From Bilabrum cf. latius (taxonomy: Eukaryota; Bigyra: Bicosoecida; Bigyra; Bicosoecida), in the NCBI GenBank assembly GCA_965178125.1, contig OZ237763.1, forward strand, positions 806,001-870,000: a DNA stretch of 64,000 bases. The letters run 5' to 3'. Made by a program: the position numbers and the translations under genes. How positions within the stretch are numbered: position 1 is the first letter of the stretch; each line of letters starts with the position of its first letter. The notes under the pieces are model-generated. The model saw nothing but the letters and a program-made list of their open reading frames with translations. It made no database searches and had not been told where the DNA came from. Positions 31,941-43,406 of the stretch are shown one piece after another.

Positions 31941-34900
31941 TTACGTGCGGGCTCTCTTCTTGGCTCGCCCAGCGGCCTTGGCGCCCTTCTTCGACCTGGA
32001 GGCAGCCCGGGGCCGCTTGCTGCCGGGCTCAGCAGCCTCACCTTCTTCCTCCTCTTCCCCCTCCTCGTCCTGCTCCTCCTCCTCGTCATCCTCCTGATCC
32101 CCAGCCGCCTCAGAGGTGGCCTTGCCCTTCTTCCGTCCTCCACTCTTGCCAGCGGCCGCCTTGCCCTTGCCCTTCGCCTTGCCCTTCTCCTTGTTCTACG
32201 ATCCCTTGGGCCTCCCCTTGCGCTGCTTGGTGGGTTTGTACTCCTCCCCCCGCAACTCGCAGTTCTCCTTCTCTACCAACGCGATCAGCTGGTCACACCT
32301 CCGCCTAAGCTCCTGCGTGGTGCGGCTCTTGATGAACCAGTCGAACCGAAACATGGGCGCCCGGCGCACTTCCTGCTGCATGCGGTCCCACCGACCGTAC
32401 CCGAGGGCGTTCAGCATGCACAGCAAGAAGCGGTCTTCCTCCTCGTTGAAGCCCTTCGTGGGCTTGCCCGAGCCCCCGTATGGCACCTGCAGCTGCAGAA
32501 AGGGGTTCCCGTATCTGTGTACCTTCCAGGCCACCTCCCTCTCCACGTCGTCCCTCCTCTGGATCTTGCCCTCGCCCTTGGCGATCTTCACCTCAAGCTT
32601 CTTCCAGTCCTCCAGCTCCACGCAGCGACCCCCCATAAAGTCTCGCTTGGCCGGATCCCACTCGCCCCAGAACGCCGTGAAGTACCGCGCCACCTCACTG
32701 GGCTCCTTGCCGGTGGCCGTTGAAACCTCGGCGATGATGGCCCGACGCGCCCGCCTCCCGTGCCTCTCGCACGCGGACATGAAGGCACGGAAGTCGCGCC
32801 TGGTCCACGACCTGAAGCCCTCGGCCAGCAGCTTCTCCTTCTCTTCCTCCTCATCCTTCGGCAGCACCAGCTTCTCCAGCGCAGCGCGCAGACGGGCCGC
32901 TCCGACGCCCTTGGCCGCCCTCTCTGCCTTCCTGCCCTCTAAGTCAGCCTCGACCGAGTCGTTGATGTCCTCGTCGATGCGCTGCCGGCCCCTCCTCTTC
33001 TTGAGCAGCTTGGCCTCGAGGGTCTTGAGGTCGGACTCATCGCCCTCGCCCTCGTCCTCATCCTCATCACCGTCTGCGTCACCGTCCTCGTCACCGTCCT
33101 CCTCGTCCTCGTCTTCGTCTGCCGCAGCCTTCATCGGCTCGCTAGCACCGGCACCAGATGCAGCCGGCGCAGGTGCAGCAACACTGCTGCTCGAGGCAGC
33201 CGCGCCTGACGATGCTGCAGAGCTGGCGGTTGCCACATCGCTGTCAGCAGCGGCGCTCGAGGCCGACGCATCTCCCTGGCCCCCAGGCCCCTGCCTCTCC
33301 AGCTCTTCCGGGTCCATGGTCATGACCTCGAGGTCACCGTCTTGCAGCGCAGCGGTGTTTGCCGCCCGACCCATGATTACGATCTGGCCTGAAGAGGGTT
33401 CGATGCCCTGCGCCACCATCTTGGCGCGCACCTCGGCGAGCTTGGCCGCCCTCCGCTCGTTCATCTGGCGGTCCTTGCGCCTTCGAGCCCAACGGCGGTC
33501 CATCTTGTTCTCCTCCTGCTCCACCTCCTTGAGCTCTGCCTTGATCTCGCGGCGGGCCAGCAGCAGGTCGTTCTGCTTCTCCACGATCTCCATGATGCGC
33601 TTCCGGTTGAAGAACTGGAAATCCATCATCTGCGGGGGCTTGTACAGTCGAGGTTTCCCGCGGGGGGCAGTAGGCTTGCCGTCCGCTCCTGCTCCGCTTC
33701 CCCCGTGCATCACGTCAGAGTAGTACTGGTCAATATCGTAGTTGCGCTTCCGCTCGCGCTGGGGCAGGTTGATCAGCATGCCCACGTCCATGCCCGCTGC
33801 GGCCAGCCCGCGCTTGCCTCTGCCCCTGCCCGGCTTTGGCTTCTGGTCCGCAAAGTCCTACCCGCCCCAGATGTAGATGCTCATGTCGCCCTTGCTGTCA
33901 TCCATGGAGTAATTCTGCAGCGTGTGCTGCATGTCCCTCTAGATCTTTGCCTTGTCCTCCGAGGTGCGCTCCTCCCCCTTGCGCAGGATCGCGTCGATGT
34001 CCTCGTCCGTGATGCCGTCAGAGCCACCCGACCGGAAGATCTCGTCCGCGCCGAATCGCACCATGTTGGCCAGCTCCCCGCGGGACAGACCCTTCTCCTT
34101 CTGCGCGAGGCGGCCCTGCTGGATGACCAGTGCGTCCAGGTACAGCTTGCGCTCGGCTCGCTCCACAATCTTCTCCTCCACCGTCTGCTCCGTCACCAGC
34201 CGGAACACCCTCACCACGTTCTTCTGCCCGATTCTGTGCGCCCTGTCCATGGCTTGCAGGTCCATCTGAGGGTTCCAGTCGCTGTCGTAGATGATGACGG
34301 TGTCGGCCGAGGCGAGGTTGATCCCTAGTCCGCCGGCCCTCGTGGACAGCAGGAAGATGAACTTGTCGCTGTCTGGAGCGTTGAACCCCTCAATCATTTT
34401 GTCGCGGTCAAGGCCGTGGGTGTTGCCGTCGATCCGGCAGTAGTTGTAGCCCACGTGCCTGCAGTAGTCCTCGAAAATGTCCAGCATCCTGGTCATCTGC
34501 GAGAAGAGCAGCACCCTGTGCTTGCCAGCCTTGAGCTTGACCAGGAGGCGGTGCAGAAGGTTCATCTTGCCGCTGTTCTCCCACAGGTGGGGGCCTTCCT
34601 CGAAGGGAGGCCCCGGCTCGGCGCCGTCGAAGAGGTACGGGTGGTTGCAGCACTTCCTCAGCTGCATGAGGATGTTGAGCAGCCGCACCTTGTCGGCACC
34701 GCCCACCTGGTTCAGCGAGGCAGCGTCCTTGGACAGCAGCTTGCGGTACCACTCGTTCTGCATCTTGGTGAGGCCCACGAACAGCTTGGTTTCGATCTTG
34801 GGCGGCAGCTCTTTGGCCACGTCCTTCTTGACCCTCCTGAGCATGAAAGGCTTGAGAATCGCGTGCAGCTTGCCCACGGCGTTCTTCTCGACGGCCTGCT

Positions 34901-36334
34901 TGCTGCCGTCCCCGCCCGCAAACCAGTGGTCGAAGTCCTCCGCGCTGGAGAACACGTCAGGCAGCAGGAAGTTTAGCAGGGCCCAGAGCTCGTGCAAGTT
35001 GTTCTGCAAGGGTGTGCCCGTGAGCAGCAGCCGGTGCCCGCTATCTAGCTGCCTGACCTCCCTGGACAGGGCCGAGTTCTCGTTCTTGATGCGGTGAGCC
35101 TCGTCGATCACAATGTACTGCCAGGAAAACTTCCGCAGGGCCGCCCTCTCGATGATGACCACCTCATATGACGTCACCACCACGTCATACTGCAACGACA
35201 TGAGCTCTTCCTTGACCAGTCGCTACCGCTCCTCCTTGGGCCCCTGCAGGCGCAGCACCTTGAAGGAGGGGCACCAGCGGTTGAACTCCTTGACCCAGTT
35301 GCCCAACGTGGACTTCGGTACGATCACCAGATGAGGGCCCGAAATGGCCCGAGCCTCCTTTAGGTAGGCCAGCAGGCTGATGCTCTGCATGGTCTTGCCC
35401 AGCCCCATCTCGTCTGCCAAGATCCCGCTGATGTTGCAGTCGTGCAGGTTGACCAGCCAGTTGAGCCCCTCAAGCTGGTAGTCGCGCATGGACCCGCCCA
35501 CAAGGTTGTTCGGCTGCTTCTCAATGCGAACCGACTACCTCCCTCCCCCTAGACTCTCCGCCAGCAGCTCCTCGTCCTCCTCCGCTTCCGTCATGCGGTG
35601 CTTCCGGCCCCCAGAAGCGGCCCCTCCCGCGGCTGCATGCGCCTCCGCCTGCGCCGCCAGCTTTGCCTTCCCGCTCATGCCTTTGGGCTTGCGGCCCCGC
35701 TTCTTCTTGCCTGTTCCAGCCTGTGCCCCCGCGCCCCCCGCGCCCCCGAGCCCTGAGCTCCCGGTGACGAAATGCGAGAAGACCTCCACCTGCTGCGTGA
35801 GGAAGTCCAGCCGGGCCGCGTTCTTGGCCTCACGGTCCTCATCTATGGCGGCCTACTGCTGCTCTTTCACAGCCACCAGCCGCTGCTTCTGAGCCTCGCG
35901 AAGCTGCTTCTGGCGTTCCATCTCTTCCTTCACCAGCCGCCTCCGCTCCTCTGCCCGGGCGCGGCGCGGGGACGTAGCCCCGGCCTACCCCGACGATGCA
36001 GACGAGGAGGAAGAAGATGACGACGCGGCCTCACCGTCGTTGTCGTCATCAGCAACGTCAAGCTTGACACCAAACTTTGGAGCATCTGCCAATTCGTCAG
36101 CAGCACTCGAATCGTCTCCTGCTGCGGCCTCGGCAATCAATGCCATCTCGTCATCGTCTGCGGTGGCGAAGCGAGGCATGGCGTGCTGATTCGGTCTTAC
36201 ATCCACGAAGTGCTCTACATTTGAGAATGACTCGTTAAACGCAAAGAAAACTCACCAATGACAGGGCTGGAGCGTGGCGCCGAACTGGACGACTCGTCCT
36301 GGGCTCCACCAGACGCTTCAGCAGGCGCTGACAT
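31941..36334 (-). CDS. ISWI: ISWI-type SNF2 chromatin remodelling ATPase (1,450 aa)
   Basis: Two exons: 36334-36256 ([14 protein letters not shown]...) and 36214-31941, ending TAA at 31943-31941. The intron is 41 nt (GTGAGT to ATGTAG). TAG codons at 35985, 35853, 35535, 35223, 33939, 33858 and 32196 are in frame. N-terminal ATPase lobe: [23 protein letters not shown] (motif I), [10 protein letters not shown] (DEAH), [21 protein letters not shown]-terminal lobe: [42 protein letters not shown]. The ISWI-specific HAND-SANT-SLIDE half follows: [32 protein letters not shown] (SANT), and [20 protein letters not shown] with FDWFIKSRT (SLIDE). It slides nucleosomes. TAG 35223 lies between motifs Ia and II of the ATPase and 33939 just after the C-terminal lobe, so no truncated version would work. 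Acidic (about 33010-33120) and Lys-rich tails are lineage additions. Convergent with the ATP-grasp gene, 56 bases apart. Confidence 0.95.
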
Positions 36335-36711
36335 ACGTAGACTGCGTGATAGTGATCATGGCACTACTATACGGCGGAAAAAATGGCGATAGTCCGTAGG
36401 CTTGCTGCAAAGTGACTGCACGCCGTGCAGTTGCCGATATTCGAAATCATTACGCGGAATTATCTCGTACACAGAGCCCCTTTGGGAGGCTGGAATTCTA
36501 CAAATGAATTGATGGGATACAAATGTATGCGCTCATTCGACTGCAACCTCGTGGTGCTCACCCTGCTTTTAGCTGTGCTTTCAAAGGTAAACAACCCGTC
36601 CGTCCAAAATCAGATTTTGTGCGGAAGTGTAAGGTGTACTTACATTAAAAAAATTCGAGCGTGGTATAAACAGTGCTTCATTGGACTGAATCTAGGGTGC
36701 CTTGCCTCGAC
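36335..36711. promoter_or_regulatory. Divergent region upstream of ISWI
   Basis: About 375 AT-richer bases between the ISWI start (minus) and the next plus-strand gene. Presumed promoters; I see no other feature. Confidence 0.35.
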
Positions 36712-38300
36712 ATGGATCCGAATCAGTTTGGGGCTCAGACACTGGTTATCATGGAGAGTACGAGCCCAGATCGTCCCTCTACCCGCAGATCCACAAGGCG
36801 TCGCTCAAAGGGCGATTCAAAAGAGGAGGTTGATTTGGGGTTGAGCGCTTCAGACACGGCAGAATCCGCACACGTTGGTGCAAATCATGTGTATATACCA
36901 GGTGTCAGGCCTGTCCGGTACCGTCCCCCCAGAAAAAGGCCACGGAATCGGTGGCTCATTCTGAGCGATGCTCGTTCCTATTTTGCCGATGAGCTTGCAC
37001 GCCACGGAAGCCTGGTTCAAGCAAGCGGTTTCAGTTCTACCACTCGATTACTTGATGATGACATTCGGAGGTTAAAGCTCCGATTTCCACGTGAGCATTG
37101 CCATTCTTGGGGGAATTTTAACCCGAGCAGTTGCTGCAGGTGCTTCAGTCCACCAAAGAGTCGCGTTTCTTTGTATCGCTGCCCTTGTCCGCAGATAAGA
37201 CGAGTTACTAGTTAGAGCGTGCACTTCTCGCGAGCATGCCGCAAGATGCTCACTCTGAGGCAGCACCAGATCTTGAGAGTGCCGCAGCGTTGCTGGCTGC
37301 GAAGGATTCGGATCGAAAGTCAAACTTGAGGGCTCGCAAGCTGGGGGGCGTCAAATCTAATACTGCATTGCTTGAGCCACGGCCAGAAACGAGAGCTGGT
37401 GGCTCCAGAGCTGGCTCTCGGCAGTCCTTGGCTGCGCCGAGGCTGCGCACTCCTCGCATGGACTATAAGCTGGCAGGCAGCAGTCATAGTGCTGCTTCCG
37501 AAGGGGAAAGCATACAAAAGCACCCGAGCGGTGTGCCGGCCATAGAAGGCCTCCGGGTTCTCCTGCAGCCGGAGATTGTCTCGTCTGGTAGCACAGCTGC
37601 CACTTCGGACCCGACTGCCACCGCCACCGCCACCGCTGCCAGGGCACGGACTGCCTCGCTGTCCGCAGGCAGCACAGCGGGCGAGTCTACTGCGAGAACG
37701 CACTCGCGCGCTGAATCATCTGTGCATGCCCGTGGGGGGCAGCGAGGCAGGGGGGCCAGCAGCAGCATCCAGTCACCGTCCCCTGCTCTGTCATTCGTGT
37801 CCCTGGGTGGCGCGGCGGGCAGCGTGCTGGCTGCGGAGTCCGGGCAAGCTACTAGCGGAGGCAGGTCGTCCGTGTGGAACGGACGCAGGCTGCGGTCCAA
37901 GGCACGGCTGGTGCCGGCTCCCATGGAGCTGCCGCCTGCCACCTCCTCCCCGTCTTCCTCTTCCTCGTCTTCCTCCCCGTCTTCCTCTTCCTCTTCCTCC
38001 TCGTCTTCCTCCTCGTCTTCCTCAGGACCTCGCGACAGTCGCACCATTGAGGAGCTTGCCCTCGGCGGGAGGAGGCCGAGAGCATTTAGGAGAGTCTAGA
38101 GAGGTCAGGCCACAAAGGCATCAAGCAAGCTTTCGCAGTCGATTCAGCCCAACGCGCCCTCGGCAGCGGAAGGTGCTTCAGATTAGGCGTGGGTGCCGCT
38201 GGCACAGGCAGTCGGCTAGACGCTACGGCTGCGACCGCGCGGACCTTGTGTGCCGTCAGGCATTCAAAAGAGGGCCAGGAAGAAGCGAAGAACGAATTGA
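36712..38300 (+). CDS. Unidentified Ser/Ala-rich protein, two exons (about 494 aa)
   Basis: Exon 1 (36712-37090) begins MDPNQFGAQTLVIMESTSPD and contains RPVRYRPPRKRPRNRWLILS. It ends in phase 1 at donor GTGAGC. A 104-nt intron ends in TTGTCCGCAG, and exon 2 (37195 on) restores the phase, giving HKTSY-TAG-LERALLASMPQD. TAG codons also at 38097, 38184 and 38217; TGA at 38298-38300. The middle is Thr/Ala/Ser-rich with a poly-Ser run (about 37946-38030). I recognise no domain. Two frames look protein-like after 38050, so the 3' end is uncertain: this gene may continue into the calpain-like gene through an unresolved splice, or end at 38300 with a one-base overlap of the next ATG. Confidence 0.45.
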
Positions 38301-41300
38301 TGGGGTTGTATGTTTGTATGGTTGTCTACTGCGCGGGTCATTCATTTCCTGGGCCCTGCTTGCCGAGTGCTTGTGCTTGCACCTAAGCACTCGCAACATT
38401 TAGAAAATACATTCTTCCGTTGGCGCCAATCCATCGCTTCACTGCCCCCTGTAAAGTAGTCATGGCGTCCAAAATGGACGAAAGAGGCTTAACTCTATCA
38501 TAGGTAGCCGAGTTCGAAGAGGGTATCGTGCAGAGAGTGTCAAAGTCAAGGCAGAGCGGTATCAAGGGGATAGCGTTCACGGATCCAACGTTCCCTGCAG
38601 ACTCGTCTGCATTGCCTCCATCCGTGAGATATGGATCGAAATGTATGTGTATATCCGTACTTCTCCAATCCGATTCGCTTGGGCTGTCTAGCTCGTTTGT
38701 ATCCTTCGCAGGCAAACGCAGAGCTCCTCCGAGGGTATGAGGTCAACTGGGCCCGCCCGTAGGAAAACTTCCCGTCCACAGAGTCAATACTTGTGCATGG
38801 AGATGCCGCTTTGTCTGAGTTTGTGCAGGGTGACTCTCCTGATGGTGGATTTCTCTCTGCAGCAGCTGCGCTGGCGACCCAAATGCCCGGAGCACCACTG
38901 CTGAATGGGGTCCCGAATGCAGCTGAGGCCCTCATCATGACGCCCGATGAGGATGTTTTGGATACAGGGGTGCTATCTGCGAGGTTTTGGCGGGATGGCC
39001 GCTGGTAGGGGTCGGTCGTGGACACGCGGATCCCTTTGGCTGACCTGAAAGCCGTTCGCGAGGCGGCCCCAGCGGATCCCATGCCTGACGCCAACCCGGA
39101 ACACGGAGAGCTCGCGACACCCGCATGCGACGCTGTTTCATTGGGAGGGGCCCGTGGCACCCCATATGCGCCTGCTCTTCTCCGCAGCCGAGACGCCGGC
39201 GAGCCCTGGGTCCCTCTGCTGCACAAGGCCTACGCCGCTCTGTGGGCAGCCCCCCAGCCGCCTATGGCCCCTTCGACCAGCGCGTAGCAGGAGTTTCCTC
39301 CCACAGAGGGTGGCGCTGGCTCTCGCGGCACCTCTAGAGACAGGGCTGCCTCCCGCCGCAGGGCACGCGTGCGCGCCGGCCAGCAGATCACGCAGCAGCT
39401 GAGGGCGCTGGTGCATGCGGGGTACAGGGCGCTGCACTGCAGTGCACCCGGAGCCCCCGCGCTGGGCCCTCCTTGGCCGCCCTTGTCTTGGAGTTCTCCT
39501 AGTGCCAGCGACGTGCTGGCTGATCTGACCGGCTGCGTGGCCGAGACTTGGCTGCTGCGTGGCCCGCACCCGCTGCGCCTGCTCCGGCTTGAGCTGGACG
39601 CGCAGAAGGCCGCAGAGAAGGCAGAGAGCGCGGCTGCAAGCGGCGGGGCGGGCGGGGATGGAGGTCTCGTGGACACGGGTGCAGAGAGCGGCGCGGGCGT
39701 GGGGGCCATGAGGGTCACTGGGACACCCGTGTGGGCCGCGTGGTCGGCCCAGCGAGCCACCTCTCTTTGGGGCCTGCTACAGGCGGGGCTGGCTGCAGGT
39801 GACCGCATCATGGCTGTCCCAGGGGGTCCCACTGGGGCACCAGACGGAGCATGGGGCGTGGACGAGGGTGGGCTCGGGGCCGTGGAGCAGCCCGGGGTGG
39901 CGGGGGCACTCCCACAGTCCCCGAGCGCCGCCTCCTTGGCTCTCTCCCAGGGCCCAGTATCCCCCGCAAGGGGGTTCTCAGGGTAGCAAGGGGGGGATGG
40001 TGCCGGGCCCAGGCGGGTCCCGTCCAGCCCGGCGATGCGGCTGGCGCTGGGAGGCGCGGGAGGGTTGGACGGTGGTGGCCAGGCAACCGGCACTCCTGCG
40101 TCTGTTAGTGGGTCGGGGGGAGACGGAGCGAGCCACTCGGGCTCGAGGTCGCAGGCACGCTCCGGCACGTCGGGTGCTGGCCGGTCGGAGGCGAAGCAGC
40201 TGCCCCCGTCGGGCGCAGGGCCGCTGGGCATGGAGCTGGAGGGCGGGCTGAGGGTGGACGCAGAGAGTGGGCTGCTGCGGCGGCACGGGTACCCTATCGT
40301 GTATGCTCGGGAGGTGCGTCGTGGAGTGCGGCTCGTGAAGGTGAGGGACCCTTGGCCCCTGCAGAGCGAGGTGGCGGGTGCCGGTTGGGGCGGGGACTGG
40401 AGCGACGAGAGCGAGACATGGGCAGAGCAGCCCGAGGTGGAGTCGGCGCTGCGCAAGGACCCGGACGCTGAGTTTGAGAGGGGCCAGCGCGGCTTTTTCT
40501 GGATGGCCTGGGAAGATGCCTGCAGGGTGTTTGCCCGGCTGGAGCTGGTGAGGAACCCGAGGAGGGGGCCGTCGTCCGGCGGGAGGGGCAAGGGCGGGGC
40601 AGGATCCGCGGCAGGAGAGGGCAAGGAGGCCGGGGGAAGCTCCTCGAGCAAGTCGGCTCGGGGCCCAGTCGAGCTGACGGGGCAGTTCTCGCGACAGGCT
40701 GGGGCGGGCAGGGCCCATCGGTCCGTCCCCGGCAGCGAAGCAGACGCCTCTCTCTTCCGTTCCCCTGGAGGGTCGCTGGGCGGGGTGGTGTGGCGTGGGG
40801 CAGCAGCAGCAGGTGCGAGGCCGGACAAGATTGCTGAGAAGCCAGCGACAGCGCTAAACAAGAGTAGGACAGCGGGCAAAAAGAAGTCGAAGAACGGAGC
40901 CATGGGCAAGGCCTCCTCACTGGATCGGCCACCGAAGCGGGGCAAGCAGAAGCCGGTGCTGGAAGTTGCGGGAATCAGCACTGGAGCAAGCCCAGTCCCG
41001 GAGCAGTGGATGCACCTGGATGGAGACAGTCGCTTCTTCCTGCATCCCCAGTACAGGCTCGTGTCTCCCCCTCCGCCCCCGCCGGGTGTAGCGCCTCCGC
41101 CAAGTCGAGCGGTGACTCTGACGCTGTCACAGGAGGACGTACGGGCGAGAGCTGCGCGGGTCTCGGCTGCTGTCAGGGCCATTGACTCGCAGCAGGCATT
41201 CCCCGGCACCCAGCCAGGATCCTCGCAGGATGTGGTGAACGCCTGGAAGGACGAGCGCTGGCGCCGGTACCTGCACGCTGGCATCACGGTGGTGCGCAGG

Positions 41301-43286
41301 CCCAGAGGGGCCCGGTCGCTTGCCTTCGAGTGCGGGGATCAAGAAGTGATTTGCTGCAGCGAGGACGCCCCGTTTGCCCTCGGACGAATGGCGGATGGCT
41401 CTGAGAACCCGCAGGCGATGCAGGAGCTGGGCCTCGGTGCCCCCAGGAGCGTGGTGCTGCCGCACCTCCACGTAGACTCCAAGTCCTCGTACATTCTGGT
41501 CGTCCGACCAAACGAGACGCTCCCGCAGGTGCCTCAGCCACGGCTGGCCAGCGCCGCATCAGATGCGAAAGAGCCCGACGAGGCCCTCTGGTGGTGTCCA
41601 CCGGAGACGCCCGGGTTCTCGTTGCGCGCGGACGAGGAGCTAGACCCCACGGTGCAGCACGTCGGGTCCAGCTCTGCAGCCGCCAACGCGACCATGAACG
41701 GCCCGGATGCAATCAATGCGCTAGCCCAGACGCTTGCGAAACAGAAAGGTGCTGGACGGGGCGACCCTGCGGCAGACGGCAGCAGGATGCCGTTGAGGAT
41801 CGCGCGGCTGCCAGACCCGCGGGAGACTCAGGTCAGGGGAAGGTGGCAGGTGTCCACCCAGACTGCTTCGGGGGCTCCAGTGCTGCCCAATGGCCGTGCC
41901 AATCCCAATTGGTGGATGGGCCCGCAGTGGGTTGTCCACTTTGAGTCGCAGCTACCGCAAATTGCGACCGCGACGGGTGGCAAGGCAGTCGAGAGCAAGA
42001 CTCAAGAGGACCTAGGGGGCACCTTTGGGCTGGCTCAGGCCACCCCTAGGGGCGGCCGAGACACGATGAAGACCGGGAATGCGATGACCATGACCGGCGG
42101 GCTAGGGGGAGACCCCGCCCTGCGAACCCCCGAAGCTCTGGCGGCCCGGCCGGGCTCCCGCACCACCCTCAAGCTGGTGCTGCGCCGTACAGACAGGGGC
42201 GTTGGCAAGGACGATCTCCCGGACGGGACTCAAAACCGAATTGGTATCGTGCTCACCCGCGCTGAGGCCGTGAGCGCCGAGACAGACGCGCTCAAGCTGA
42301 GGCAGGCCAGGCGCACCATGCAGAGGGGCGGGGGCGGACTGCCCCTTGCTGACACCGCGGCGGCAGAGGTGCTGGTACGGCGGGCGGCGGGAGGGGGCGC
42401 TGCCGAAGAGGTAGGCGGCACTGTTGTGGAGTCGAGTAGCCCTTGCGTGTACACCCGGCGGTGGGGATTGCCCTCGGATGCGTGGGTGTGGTCGACCTCA
42501 TTCCATAGCGCCTCGGAGGCGGTTGCCACGGTGAAGGTCCCGAGCGCTTGGCTCGACCCAGGCAAGGGCGGGGGAGTCTGTGTGCACCCGCTCATGCGAC
42601 TGGCCGGTACAGAGGGGAGTTACAGTCTCAAGATCTACACGGCGCATGATGCGCCTGGCATGTCAGTTGTGCCCGTGCAGGAAGCGGCTGAGCCCAGCAG
42701 GAAGCAGAGGCACGTGTCGGCGTGGATGGGCGGCATGGAGCCGACTGCGGGTGGCAGCCATCTGCACGGTACCTGGACGCACAACCCGGGCTTCCGACTG
42801 GTTCCAGGCCCGCGTGTGCAGGCAGAGCTGGATCGCATTGCGAAGGAGGGCCAGAACGGCACGGGTGCAGCGCTCGGCGGCATGGACGAGGAGTAGCACC
42901 CGATTGTGCGATACAGCCTAGTGATGAGGCGGCCACGCGAAGCCTGGCGACGAGCTGTGACCAAGGATGAAGCGGCCTGCATGCACGGGGCGTACGTGGT
43001 TACGGTCGACTCGGGCCGGGACTCGAGGGAGTGCGACGGCACGGATGGACTGCTGCACAAGGCCAGCTTCATGCCCGCACAGGAAAGCGAAGCCACCGTG
43101 GCAGTGCCCTGGGGCTCCGTGGCCAGGGCCGAGAAGGACCTCTGCGTGCTGTGCGCCACCTTTGATCCGGGGCAGGTGGGGCCCTTCTCCATCGAGGTGG
43201 TCAGCGACGAAGACCCAGAAGCCAGGCTCGAGCCGTATCCCTCGGCAGTGTTGCCTTCCAAGGACGACGAAGAGGCTGGGTCATGA
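38300..43286 (+). CDS. Calpain-like protein with degenerate catalytic site (about 1,600 aa)
   Basis: Probable exons: 38300-38307, 38404-38623, 38712-43286; introns start GTATGT and GTGAGA and both close the phase. TGA at 43284-43286; TAG at 38501, 38760, 39006, 39285, 39984 and 42894. Calpain core blocks are present: FTDPTFPADSSALP, VNWARP-TAG-EN, FVQGDSPDGGFLSAAAALAT, DGRW-TAG-GSVVDTRIPL, RSRDAGEPWVPLLHKAYAAL, DVLADLTGCVAETWLL, GLLRRHGYPIVYAREV, VRDPWP, GFFWMAWEDACRVF. The catalytic Cys position (usual QGxLGDCWFL) reads QGDSPDGGFL, so Cys is Gly; the His is kept; the Asn of IRNPWG is Asp. It is therefore probably not a protease. At least two calpain C2-like (domain III) modules follow (FFLHPQYRLVSP..., TWTHNPGFRLVPG...). 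The first exon is inferred from splice phase; ATG 38462 is an alternative start. Confidence 0.75.
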
Positions 43287-43406
43287 TTTCAGTGTCTTGT
43301 GTTTTGACTGTAAAGAATGCGCATGCTATTGATGGTCGGTTTAGAAAATCCAGGTACAAGGTTGCTGTTCAGGCGCCATTGCGTTGGACAAGGTGATCAG
43401 ATCAGG

